A stretch of 64,000 nt of DNA from Bursaphelenchus xylophilus (taxonomy: Eukaryota > Nematoda > Chromadorea > Rhabditida > Aphelenchoididae), in assembly GCA_904066235.2 (NCBI GenBank), contig CAJFCV020000002.1, positions 9,548,001-9,612,000 on the forward strand. Direction: 5' to 3'. The notes beneath the pieces are model-generated. The model was not told where the DNA came from. It did not search any database and saw only the letters and a program-made list of their open reading frames with translations. Below are positions 33,512 to 44,100 of this stretch, in pieces. Position 1 is the first letter of the stretch. Every line of letters begins with the position of its first letter. A program made the position numbers and the translations under genes.

Positions 33512-33787
33512 TGTTATCACTTTTTAGCCATAACTTTGCTAGTTTCGTGTGGAAAAAATTGATTTTTTGTGGAAAAATCACCCTTTACGGTAGAAATAGG
33601 CATGAAACTTTTCGTGCCGAATTTCGGCAAAAACTGTCAAATTTTCGCCGACTTTCGATCTAAAAATCTCGGTTGTTTCTGCAAAACGCGAGCTAGGACT
33701 CTCGCATGTATTTTAGAAAAAATCAGTCTAAATTTGTACCAAGTTTCATCAAAATCTGAGCGGCGCACTTGAGGTAGTTTCCCCTGT
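33512..33787. mobile_element. Tc4/Tc5-like TNA element, right part
   Basis: It starts within the family interior at CTTTTTAGCCATAACTTTGC and ends GAGCGGCGCACTTGAGGTAG plus TTTCCCCTG. The palindrome CTTGACCCAATTGAGTCAAG follows at about 33803. Confidence 0.82.
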
Positions 33788-33849
33788 CGGTTAGGGAGAG
33801 ACTTGACCCAATTGAGTCAAGTGTTCACCTCAGAAACCAAATTCCGCCA

Positions 33850-36185
33850 AACAAGTCTCGAGACCATTTAAAAAGTGGGTTTAACTTGGTCGTTAAGGGC
33901 CTTGAGTTTGTGGAAGAAGGGTTCTATTGTCAATAAATACTTTTTTTTATAAACTTTAAGATTTTTTTGATTTTTTGGTATTATCATGCAATAATTTAAT
34001 TGCTCATAGTGCAACAAATTTCAAGATTCATATTATAGTCAAGATGTGAACTTTCTTTAAGCCATTTTTCATGTTTTTTTGCAGCTGCTACCGAGATTTT
34101 TAGGTTGGAAATCATATAAAATGGATTTTCTTTGGCTGTCTTTCCTCATTCTTCTTGATCTCCCGTCTGTAAAGGTTCAAGTGCCTGCGAATTTTGGGCT
34201 GAAATTCCCGTTTACAAATGGATTTTGTATTTCCTACAACGTCTATGCTCTATTTCAACCCTTCCTCTTTTTATAATATCTACTTTTTGCCCTCTCTTTT
34301 CCCGCCCAACATTCCGTGGGCGCATTCCAAAATGCACACAAAATTTGTGCAATTTGCCGGTGGCCTACAATCGCGTGACATGCATTCGTTTGTGGAGGCC
34401 TGAAATATTATCCCCGAATCGATTGGATCGGAAAAAAATCCTGCGTCATCAGGCCGAGAAACGAGGAAAAAAACGAATTTTGCCGGCGGCGGCAAAACTC
34501 TCTCCGGCCCAATAACAGATCCGACAAAAATTCGGGCCCAAATCAGCCACCATTAGTTCGAGGTGGGATTTGGGTGGCTGCGGAACGGCGAGATTGGGCT
34601 TGATACGCGCCGAGAGATTTATCAAATCCCCCTCTTAAAGATTTCGTTCATCCCCACGTCCTTTTACTCAGCCCTTGCCTGCTTTCGGGGCCGCCGGCTT
34701 TCGGCCGGGGGGCGCCGAGATTTATTGGGTAAGTTTTTGTGGAGGAATTTTTGGGACGCCCCGGACAAGCCGAGGGGAAAAGCCCACAGGGCCGCAGATC
34801 CCTGTGTGTGTGTGTTGCTTTTTGGCCTTTCTCTCCTCACTCATTGTTCTTCTGTTTTGCGTCTCCATTCCTCCACTCGGGGCCGCGAATGCCGGATGTC
34901 TGTTTGTTGTTTTGGTCCGAGGTTTGGTATCTCCGCCGCCGCTGGAACTGTTCCACATTTTGCTTTTTGGAGTGGGGGTTTTTTCGCGAATTTTTATCCG
35001 CATGTTTTTGGGCCAAATTTATTGGAAAAGCGGTTCGGCCGCGAGGCTTTTTCGCTGAATGGGGGACTAAAGAAATCGGTCTGGTTGATGTCATCGAAAA
35101 GGGTTTGTATTGCTGTAGGGATTACTGTAGATTTTAGAGCAAGAAATATCTAATCTACACATGAAATCTGAAAAAAATTTTGGAAAATTTTTTTCGGTTT
35201 TTAGTAAATTTTTTTACTATAAGTTGTCAATTTTTGGACACTAAATTAACGGAATCTCATCTCTGACACTTCAGTGAACAAATTACAATAGAATTTCTTA
35301 CGCAATACAGTAGTATTTCTCCTAGACCTCACCTAAGTGCAACTTTCAGACTTGTAATGAATTGGTCGTTCTTTGATTTATCAGACTTTCGATTTTCTGG
35401 TCATATTTTTAGCCGGCTCTTTTCTTCTTGTCTTAAAGTTCTTTAGCATTAATTTGAGGCTAAAATTCACTGATATTTTTGCTTAACACAGATTTAAAAA
35501 CTGATGAAATTTTTTATTGTCATCAAAATTTCGAAGGCAAAAATTTCAATTTTGACTAGCTCAATTTTGATAAAATTTGGCGTGAATTAAGATTAAAGCT
35601 TGCTTTAGCATATCCAAAAATTTTAGAATGCGCTTTACAGAAAGTGACGAGATTTTTTACTTTGAAAGTTACCGTATATTTTGCTAAATTTCGGAAACTC
35701 AAAAAATTTTCCCCTCTTGCCATGCCCTCGAAAATTCCAAATTCTTTTGTCTTTTCTTCTCAGTCCTCGTCATTACGCCCTTTCCCCCGTAAATCACCAT
35801 ATCTCTAATCCAATTTACAAAAGCCATTATCCTTTGTGTTTTTGACTTTGCTCAACTCCCATGGGGATTGTCATTTTTTAATCTTTAACTTATGATCATA
35901 TATACGATTAAAATATACGAGTGTAAAAGTGCAATGCACTCTTACCGCTTTATTTACCAGTATTTTTGTTTTGGTCATGTGGAAAAAATTTTTTATTTTT
36001 TTACAACTTTCTCATGTATGAGGCATGACATTTGGGGTAGGAAAATGTAATATAATGTATATTTACAAATTTAAAAAAAATTGAAAGTAGTTGTAATATT
36101 GTAAGGAGATTTGTTTCGTTCCAAAAATGACTTCTAAAGCGTCTGAAGTTGATCGCTATAGACAGGTTTTTTCGTAGGGCGGTTC
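33850..36185. other. Intron/intergenic DNA; unique GC-rich block 34300-35100
   Basis: 34300-35100 is unique and GC-rich (for example GGCCGCCGGCTTTCGGCCGG) with overlapping ORFs on both strands up to 196 codons. The frames compete, include obvious low-complexity stretches and match nothing I know. CpG-rich regulatory DNA is as likely as coding. The rest is AT-rich. Confidence 0.35.
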
Positions 36186-36191
36186 GTTTTA

Positions 36192-36832
36192 CAGGGTCTT
36201 ACAAAAAACGTGAAGGAAAGTGGAAGGCTATAACTTCCGGCGGAGGCGGCGCAGAGACTTCGTATTTGAAATATGTATTTTTAAAAGACATTAGTTTTTG
36301 TCTACGAAATAACAAGCTTTTAAAGTGCAAACTGAGGTCGCTACGACCCTCTGAAGTAGAGGCATCTCTACCCCGAAAACCAGGTTTTTCCGGTCGAAAA
36401 TGATCGAGAAATTTCGGACTTTTTCGGTTGAAAATCACCAGAAAACGTCGGATTTTTTGGGGGGTTTCGAGGCGTGATGTTGAAAAAGAGGAGGAAAGTG
36501 CCAACACTTGCAATTTTTTTGACGTTTTCTTAAAGACTATACTAGGCGGGCCAAAAAGTCTTGACATGTCTGCACAGTGCGCCGTCGTGCATGAAATCTG
36601 TCGCGCGGAGACAAGAAAAATTCACGGTGCAATGCGACACCGCACAGTGCAAAAAGATTGTTTTGAAAAAGGGTAAACAACGCACAGTGCGCTCTTCATT
36701 CGCACCCCGCCAAACTTTTATCGCGCGACACCTCGTCGCGACACCGAATTCATGCGCCCGCACGGTACGAAAACATGTCAAGACTTTTTGGCCCGCCTAG
36801 TATCAAGAAACCCCCAAAAAAATCCGACATTT
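36192..36832. mobile_element. Fold-back element, CAGGGTCTTAC family, left arm and centre, split by a TA-MITE
   Basis: The left end CAGGGTCTTACAAAAAACG follows TTA. The left arm and centre run to 36541 and resume at 36803 with TCAAGAAACCCCC, matching the uninterrupted centres near 29388 and 63690. The right arm is lost after 36832. Confidence 0.9.
36542..36800. mobile_element. TA-target MITE with perfect 28-bp ends (259 bp)
   Basis: CTAGGCGGGCCAAAAAGTCT at the left and its exact inverse AGACTTTTTGGCCCGCCTAG at the right extend inward through ACATGTC on both sides. TA flanks both ends (36540-36541, 36801-36802), consistent with Tc1/mariner-type integration. The interior repeats GCACAGTGC. It is inserted in the fold-back element at 36192-36832. 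Confidence 0.93.
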
Positions 36833-37216
36833 CACAGTGGCTCCACTGTAAGTTTAATATGAATTTTTATGATGAGAAAGCCTACAAATTTTCGAAAAAT
36901 GACGATTACTATAGATAAATACAGTAAAATTATCTTCGTATTTTACCAATAAACCCGCCAATCTACTCAAATTACGTAGACATGTTCCATTTGGTTCACA
37001 TATCAATTTCAAAAAACGTTGCCTAGTGTTTTTGCAGGGAAAGCCAAGGTTTTTTGACGTCCTTTTCAGATCATAGCTTATAGAAAATGAGGATAGATGG
37101 CTAGAGAAAAGATTTTTTTATAGCTGAAGGATCATTAGAAGATTTTAGATTTTGAGATTTTGAGATTTTTAGGGGTGTCAAAGATTATTGTAAAATGATT
37201 TTTTATTGGTTGTAAG

Positions 37217-37659
37217 CAGAGGTTGCCACGGTCAAAATTTCGGCTCCGGCTCCGGCTCTTTGCTCCCAGAGCCGGAGCCGAGGCCAAATTTGCAGCTCCG
37301 GCTCCGGCTCTTGGCTCCGTGCAAAATGTAAAAAGGCCTCTGGCTCCGAGTCCCGGCTCCTATGCAAAATGTTTTTATAAAAATACTTTTCCAAAAATAA
37401 AAGTTATTAGTGCCAGAGATCATAAAGCCAACGTTTTTGCAGTCAAGTCACACCCTCCGCAGTGTTTTTTCAAGCAATTTGGTTTAACAAGATCACGAAA
37501 TTTTGACTTTTCTGACCACTGGGAAGCCTGGCTCCGACTTTGGGCTCGGGAGCCGGAGCCGACCCCAAAATTTCCGGCTCCGGCTCTGGCTCCCGGCTCG
37601 GAGCCGGAGCCGCTCAGAGCCGGAGCCAAGGGCCGGCTCCGGAGCCGTGGCAATCTCTG
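37217..37659. mobile_element. Non-autonomous hAT element with GGCTCC-repeat arms (443 bp)
   Basis: CAGAGGTTGCCACGG at the left and CCGTGGCAATCTCTG at the right are inverted; the exact 8-bp duplication GTTGTAAG stands at 37209-37216 and 37660-37667. Both arms are runs of the hexamer GGCTCC/GGAGCC. ORFs over it encode only Ser-Gly-Ala-Glu-Pro-Arg repeats and are not genes. Confidence 0.95.
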
Positions 37660-37909
37660 GTTGTAAGTTTATGTGAGTAGCAAAACAAAATATTTTAGAA
37701 GCCGTATTTTAAACTTAGAACATAACGGAAAATCTCCAAAAGCTCACAAAAAAATTTTTTTTCCATTTGTCAATGAACATGAAAACCTGGGAAGTTTAGG
37801 AAAACCGTAGGCTAAAAAAATGAGCTACATCTCAAGTAAATCGTATTTAATTTTTGCCAAGGTTTATCAAAATCAACGTACAGATGAAAAAATAAGTTTG
37901 AGTTTGCTA

Positions 37910-38062
37910 TCACTCTGTCGGGAAAATAATGAACACAATTATTTTACCGCTCTCGTCGCTGAAGTGAAAAACAATTTAATTTTGCCGTGACACAATTCAT
38001 TTTCTCGGCAGCGATACGATTTTTGATGCGACGGAGTGTTCATTATTTTCCTGACAGAGTGA
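37910..38062. mobile_element. Fold-back MITE, CTGTCGGGAAAATAATGAGC family
   Basis: TCACTCTGTCGGGAAAATAA and TTATTTTCCTGACAGAGTGA are inverted ends; the core is TTTTGCCGTGACACAATTCA. Confidence 0.9.
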
Positions 38063-40700
38063 TAAAAAATCATAAAAAAAAAGTTTTTTTACTATTTTTT
38101 CAACTTAAAATATTTCTGCAAAGCATGAGCTAAAAATCTTACAATTCTCATAAAAAAAGCTGTAATAAAAATCTTCGTCAAGTTTCATCAAAATCCCTCA
38201 ATTTTTTCCACCTCCGTTCCCTTCATTTTATAGTTGCCAAGGCAAAATTCAATCCTCAAACCCATCCTTTCCCCAAAAAAATATCGAAATTCTCATTTCC
38301 CGAACGACACATTACAATTTTTTCCCTCTTATCCCACAAAATAATAATGTCATTGGAAAGCTGGTCGTGTGTGTTTTTTTGCAGCCCAAAAATGAGAAGG
38401 GAAATGACGGCGGCCGTCTTTGGCCGCGCCGCTTTTTTTGCGGGAAGACATTCTGTTTTTTGGAGTCTTCGGTTGTAGATTATTGCCAATTTGGGCGAGA
38501 TTTTTCTGGGGAATTAGGATGGGTGAGGAAGTTGAAGGGGAGATAAAATGACGTCATAGAGGGAAAATGGAAAAATTAGTATTTTTGTTAAAAAAAAGAG
38601 TGAAATAGAATTTTTAATGGTAATCTTTAGGTAATAAAAGATTCTTTTTGATGTTCCGTATTTTAAAAATAGGCTTTTTTGGCACAATGCAGCCTATATT
38701 GAGAGAAAGTGAGACTTGACCCATATGGGTCAAGTGTTTCACTCGTAGAGGAAATTTATTCCAACATGTGCAAAACTTGGTGAAAAGGAAGATATGTACT
38801 TACTGTTGCATATTTGAAAGTTTTAGCTTTCCTGCTGCAGCGACCATCAAGATTTTTGAGTTGAAAATTGAAAGAAATTTTGTTTCTTTTTGCGTAAAAA
38901 ATTGTGATTTTGCTTACGGTGTAAATAGCAAGACATGTATAGAAGTTACTTTTTTTATGCGATATTGCAAAGCTGTAGCCAAAAAAAAGAAGTTTTTATA
39001 ACTGTCTCTCTTCATTTTCTATAGTTAATCATCTACAAAGGTAGTTGAATATCTCGGCTGTCAGTGCAAACTATTGGCTAAAATTTTGAAACATTAAAAC
39101 ATGAGCGGATTGTATAAGCAAAACTTGAAGTAAATCAAACCATCGTATGTTAAGAAATTTCGATTAAAAAAATCGAGCCCTTTGTAATCACTTTTTTTCC
39201 AAAATTTGCTGACCTTCAGTTCTAGTCCAAATTTTGACGACATTTCCGTTTTCAAATTCGACGTGTTATCGGATTTAATCTCATTTATACTCGCTCTACA
39301 TGATTTCCAACAAATCTTATTACAAATTCTCTAATTACATTATGCATGAGACTTGATATGGCTTCGGGAAACCCTTGAAAATTCCAATTATTTTCTCCTC
39401 CGGCCGCCGTAAATCTCTTTGTACCTTATTCTTCCTGCTTTTGTCTCTAAATTTCCACTACTTTCCTTTCAAAATGACTGAAAGGAAGGACATTTTGAAA
39501 AGAAATTATGACTTTTTTATCTTATCCTTCCAGCCCTCGTCATAAGCTCATTACGCGAAACGGAAGAGCCGTTAATTGCCTGATTATGTGACACGGGGAT
39601 TACTCACCTCGCCGGGGTGCCGCCGGAGGGTGTTTGCATTTGGCAGGCCGGGGAAGAAAGATCCCCCCTCCGGCTATTGTCTTGCTTTGTGCTTGGGGCC
39701 GCATTCATTCATTTTTCAACACCAAAAACACTCTCGTTTTCCGCCTGGGAGATATTCCCCCCACCATTCCCCTCCGGCATTTCGTGGGCCCGCCGGGGCC
39801 CCGCAGAAGTGGGCTCGATTAAATCATGGATGTGTTTGTGTGTGCCCCGGAGGCGATTTGGGGTCGGGAGGGGGAGAAAAAAATGGGGTTCAGAAAGTAA
39901 TTGCGTCAAGATTTCCGGGTGTTTTATTCTGGCTTCATTCCGCTTTCAAAGCCGAATAAAACTGGGATAAGTGCTGGACGAAGAAACTGCGGATAAATGC
40001 TGGCTTATGGGGGGCCGATCCCGCGGATTACAAGGTGTGTAATTGCCCGCAGGGCTTGTTTGTTTCCGTGCCCAAAATCGGATTAGATTGGGATTAGGGG
40101 ATGTCACAAATTGTGGAGGAGATTTTAGCGGGAGAAATTTAATTTGATTATTTCTACTTCGTATGTAGCTTGTGTCTTTTTGGACTCGTATTTTATCACT
40201 TTTCAAGTCTACCATAAAATTCATAACGAATTTTCTTTCTTTTTTCATTATCTTTGTATTTTTTAAATATTGGCATTTCTTATTTCGCGAACTTTTTAAA
40301 ATTCTCAATATTAAAAGTAGATTCCCTTAGGACGGTACCCTTAAACCAGAACTAAAATCATCATTCAAATGACGCTCTAAGTCGTAAAAAAATCGCATCC
40401 AAATCTCCGTTCTCCAAGTGCTTGCCACTCTCTGCCAACAAGTCCATCCAAAGCGCTTCAAAGGCTCTTGCAACGGCCATTTCAACGAGTTAGATTCAAG
40501 GCCTTGAACATCGACCAGGCTCGGCCAAACTCTACGATCCCTCGCCTCTTGGCTTGATCGCAGCGCAAGCCGAAGAGAAATCGAAGCGCCGCCAGCCAAG
40601 CGGCAAAAATCAGCGTCGAGTTTGCCGAATCGGCCCGCGCGAACCCAGCGAACGTTGTGCACCGCCGGCGATGCAAGGTGATGGCTGATGCGTTGGGAGG
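38063..40700. other. Upstream flank or intron of pde-4; unique GC-rich blocks
   Basis: 38385-38460 and 39540-40100 are unique and GC-rich (for example CTCGCCGGGGTGCCGCCGGA) and free of the repeat families except one CTTGACCCATATGGGTCAAG palindrome near 38715. From about 40440 the composition rises steadily into the first certain pde-4 exon, as in a promoter or 5' UTR. Competing ORFs on both strands here are not convincing. Confidence 0.4.
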
Positions 40701-41161
40701 ATGCGACCACGGCACGATCGCGCGGGGCCGTCGGGCGTTGACAGCCCGACAACGACGTCCCGCTCCGCCACGCCCACCACCAAGAAGCACCACCATCCGT
40801 TCGGCGGGCTGCTGCGCCGCGAACTGCACTTGCACAACTTTTTCTCGCGCTCCCGACCCTCACGTCATTTCAGCCCACCCGTGAACCCCTCCGAGCCCAA
40901 CACCAGCCAGTCCTACAAGCAGTCGCCGACGTTGCAGCGCGGGGATCGGCATGGGATGACGGGCAGCTCGGGACGACTGCCGTCCAGCTCCAGTTCGGGC
41001 GGGTTTCATCAGCATCTGCTGGGCGTCGGAAGTGGAGGTCCGCACGCGAGACGGGAGTCGTTCTTGTACAAGCTGAACGATGAGCGCGACTTTCAACCGA
41101 CCTCAGCTGGTGGCTGTAGGCCGGTCTCCAGAGCCAGCTCGGTCGCTTCGCAGGACCCACA
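40701..41161 (+). CDS. pde-4: pde-4 exon with UCR1 start
   Basis: 153 codons plus two bases, ending at donor CCACA|GTAAGT. The first 115 residues are low-complexity and poorly conserved (His, Ser, Gly rich). RRESFLYK and [11 protein letters not shown] at the end are the conserved start of UCR1. The next exon supplies A to complete Gln154. The 5' limit is uncertain: an internal acceptor may be used when joined to the 28.7 kb exon. Confidence 0.88.
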
Positions 41162-44100
41162 GTAAGTTGGGGGGTGTGATGATAAAAAAATGGGGGTAAA
41201 AGGGAGGAGATGATGGGTTAAATAAGGCTGGGCATTGTTTAGAAAATACATACAAGGTATGTAGAGCTCTCTACAAGGCAATAGGGCCAATGTATTTGCC
41301 ACCAAAAGGAGTTACATGTTGTCAAAGGTAAAAATTACTAAAAAATCAGATTTCTCTGCTTTTTAGGCCACTTTTACCAAGAATACAACTAAAAATGCCG
41401 CACGTCAAACTGACAAGGGAAGTACTTGAAGTGCGACGCTCAGATTTTGATAAAAATTGGCATAGATGGAGATTGGAATTTTCTTATTCGATTACGAGCA
41501 TCCTAGCTCGCGCTTTGCAGAAACCGCCGAGAAAGAAGGGCCGGAATATCGAAAAAAATCTTCAAATGCCGACGAATTTCCCTGCAAATTCTCTTGATCT
41601 TGGCATTCCGTTCCTGGAGAAAAATATTTTTTGTCGCAAGAAATTTTTTCTTGATAATGTTCAAGACTGTTTTGTTGCTTTTATGTGGATTATGATGTGT
41701 TATTTTCACTTTTTTATACTCAGGACATGATTCTAGCGCTATTAATTGGATTGTTGCCATCCGAAGGGTAAAATGTTTCGTTTTTTTGACGAATTTATGC
41801 AGCTTTTCCTCTGCGGATGGGCAAACCACTCTAATAGTTGCTTCAAAGTTGTTTTGGAGAGATGGAAAGCGCTCTGCTTTGTGCGTGAACGTTATCATAA
41901 AGTAAGTCTTCAAAAAATTTATTTTTTCACTATTATTCAGTTTATTCCATTTCAGCAAACAAAGTAAGGGTCCCAAAGGTGTTCCGCCATTGTACTCAAT
42001 GTTCCGATGGTGCACAATCGCTGTTCTCGTTGTTCTGAATTTGCTTGCTGAAATAAAAAATAAAATTTTTGGGAAACTTACTTTATGATTCGTTCATACA
42101 CGAAGTAGAACGTTTTGCCTCTCTCCTAATCAACTTTGAAGCAACTATTAGAGTGGTTTGCCCATCCGCAGAGGAAAAGCTGCATAAATTCGTCAAAAAA
42201 AACGAAACATTTTACCCTTCGGATGGCAACAATCCAATTAATAGCGCTAGAATCATGTCCTGAGTATAAAAAAGTGAAAATAACACATCATAATCCACAT
42301 AAAAGCAACAAAACAGTCTTGAACATTATCAAGAAAAAATTTCTTGCGACAAAAAATATTTTTCTCCAGGAACGGAATGCCAAGATCAAGAGAATTTGCA
42401 GGGAAATTCGTCGGCATTTGAAGATTTTTTTCGATATTCCGGCCCTTCTTTCTCGGCGTTTTCTGCAAAGCGCGAGCTAGGATGCTCGTAATCGAATAAG
42501 AAAATTCCAATCTCCATCTATGCCAATTTTTATCAAAATCTGAGTGTCGCACTTCAAGTACTTCCCTTGTGAGATGAGCTAAAACAGTCCGGTGAATGGA
42601 TTGGTAATTTGCCAAAAAAAGAAGCGAAAAAACGTTTTGTCGGGGAAGAAATGGGGAATTTTTGGGGCGAGAGAGCACGTTTTTGCGTGTCTTTTTTCTC
42701 TCTTTCTCTGCGAAATCAAGACGAAGTGTAAAAAACCGATAGCGAAGGGTCTATTCCGGTCACCGGACTCCTCAGTTTGACGTGTGCCGCTGCTAGTATA
42801 TTTCGAAGGATGAAAATTCATCTAGCATCTACTTTCATTATTTTACGGCCCTTTATTATCCAAATTTCAAAAAAATTTATTTTTCCTCAAATTTCGACCC
42901 AAAAATCCAATCCAAAGTTCGCTCCAGTTGAACTCAATTTCCCTCCAAAGTTTAATCACCCAACCCCAACCCATCCTGTGCGCCATAGATCCGCCCGGAT
43001 TCGGATGACGCAAGTCGGCGGCAATCCTCAACTTTTTCGGAGTAAGTTCCCGTTTAAAACCCAACCGATGGGCCGCCGAATCGCCGAATATTTAATTAAG
43101 CGCGAAGAGGGAAATCTTTTCAAGAATTTCGCTTTCGAAAACCTTCTCCGCCGCATTTATTGGGGTTTGCAGGACGCGAGAGCCCCAAGAATGGAGACGA
43201 GCCGGCTTCGCGAACGTTTACGAGGAGGGCCGAAGTGTCGAAGATAAAACGCAAAATAAAGAGGGGCCGGATTCGTGGGGGGTGCCCGGGAAACGCGCGC
43301 CTCTCCTTGGCGGCCCCCGGGTAACAGTTTAATTTCACTGTTTGCCTTCATGCCAAGCGCTGCGCCTCCCGATGTCATCACAAGGGTTTTGAGCCCAGAT
43401 TTCGGGTCGGCTTCGGGGGTTTGGAGGGTGGAAATTTTTTTGGATTTTTTGTGGGTTAATGGAAAGTTTTGGATGAAAAAGATGGATTTTTGAGATTTTA
43501 CAAGTATGTAGGCCTTTCAGATTAAAGTAGTTGGTAGTACAAAGGTATTCTATCCTATTAAAGGACTTTAAATCAGGGTTTTTGGCCTTAAACTGGAAAA
43601 TTTTTAGATTTCTGGGCCTGTTCTACAGATTTTTGATGATTTTTCATGAGTTTTGTAAATTCAAGGCCTTCTATCTTTCGGATACTGACAAATTCTATAT
43701 CTCCCACAATTTTCACACCATTGTCGATCTTTGAAAATTGAATTATTGGCAGTTATCGGCCTTAACTATCAGTAATCGAATTTTTTTAATGACAAACTGG
43801 CGGTTTTTTCTGATTTCTTCAATTTTGCTTCAATTTCTTCAAAATTTATAACCCTAGACCCCTCAGGATCTCACAGCAATATGTTTCATACTGTCTCGCA
43901 ATACAAACAGCGATTAGATTTCAAAACGTTTTTTGGCATTTCTCTCAATTCCCCTCCTTTTAGGGAGATTTTTGAAGATTTATCAGATTTACGGCTTGTT
44001 TCCCGGGATTGACAGCTTATTTCTCTCGTTTACAACCAGTTCACGGGACGTTTCGTGCGTTAGTTTCGTTTGCAAGGCATTTTGAGGGTTTTTGAAAAAC

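Noticed and set aside
34563..35153. 196-codon ORF as a gene
   Set aside because: Three plus-strand and two minus-strand frames overlap here at similar length because the block is GC-rich; none has a domain, and the frame contains long low-complexity runs.
36199..36567. 122-codon minus-strand ORF resembling the plus-strand ORF at 29315-29647
   Set aside because: Both lie in the CAGGGTCTTAC fold-back element in opposite orientation, so the similarity is that of the repeat.
37223..37666. 147-codon ORF and its minus-strand partners rich in Gly, Ala, Pro, Glu and Arg
   Set aside because: It translates the GGCTCC hexamer arms of a hAT element with a perfect 8-bp target duplication; composition explains the open frames.
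40327..40863. 178-codon minus-strand ORF opposite the first certain pde-4 exon
   Set aside because: It is the antisense shadow of a GC-rich coding exon: the plus strand carries the conserved UCR1 peptide and a valid donor, the minus frame has no recognisable domain.
41503..42015. 170-codon minus-strand ORF and its mirror at 42136-42480
   Set aside because: They are the two arms of the palindromic element; identity between them is DNA identity. A captured gene fragment remains possible and is reported as a finding, but not as a gene.
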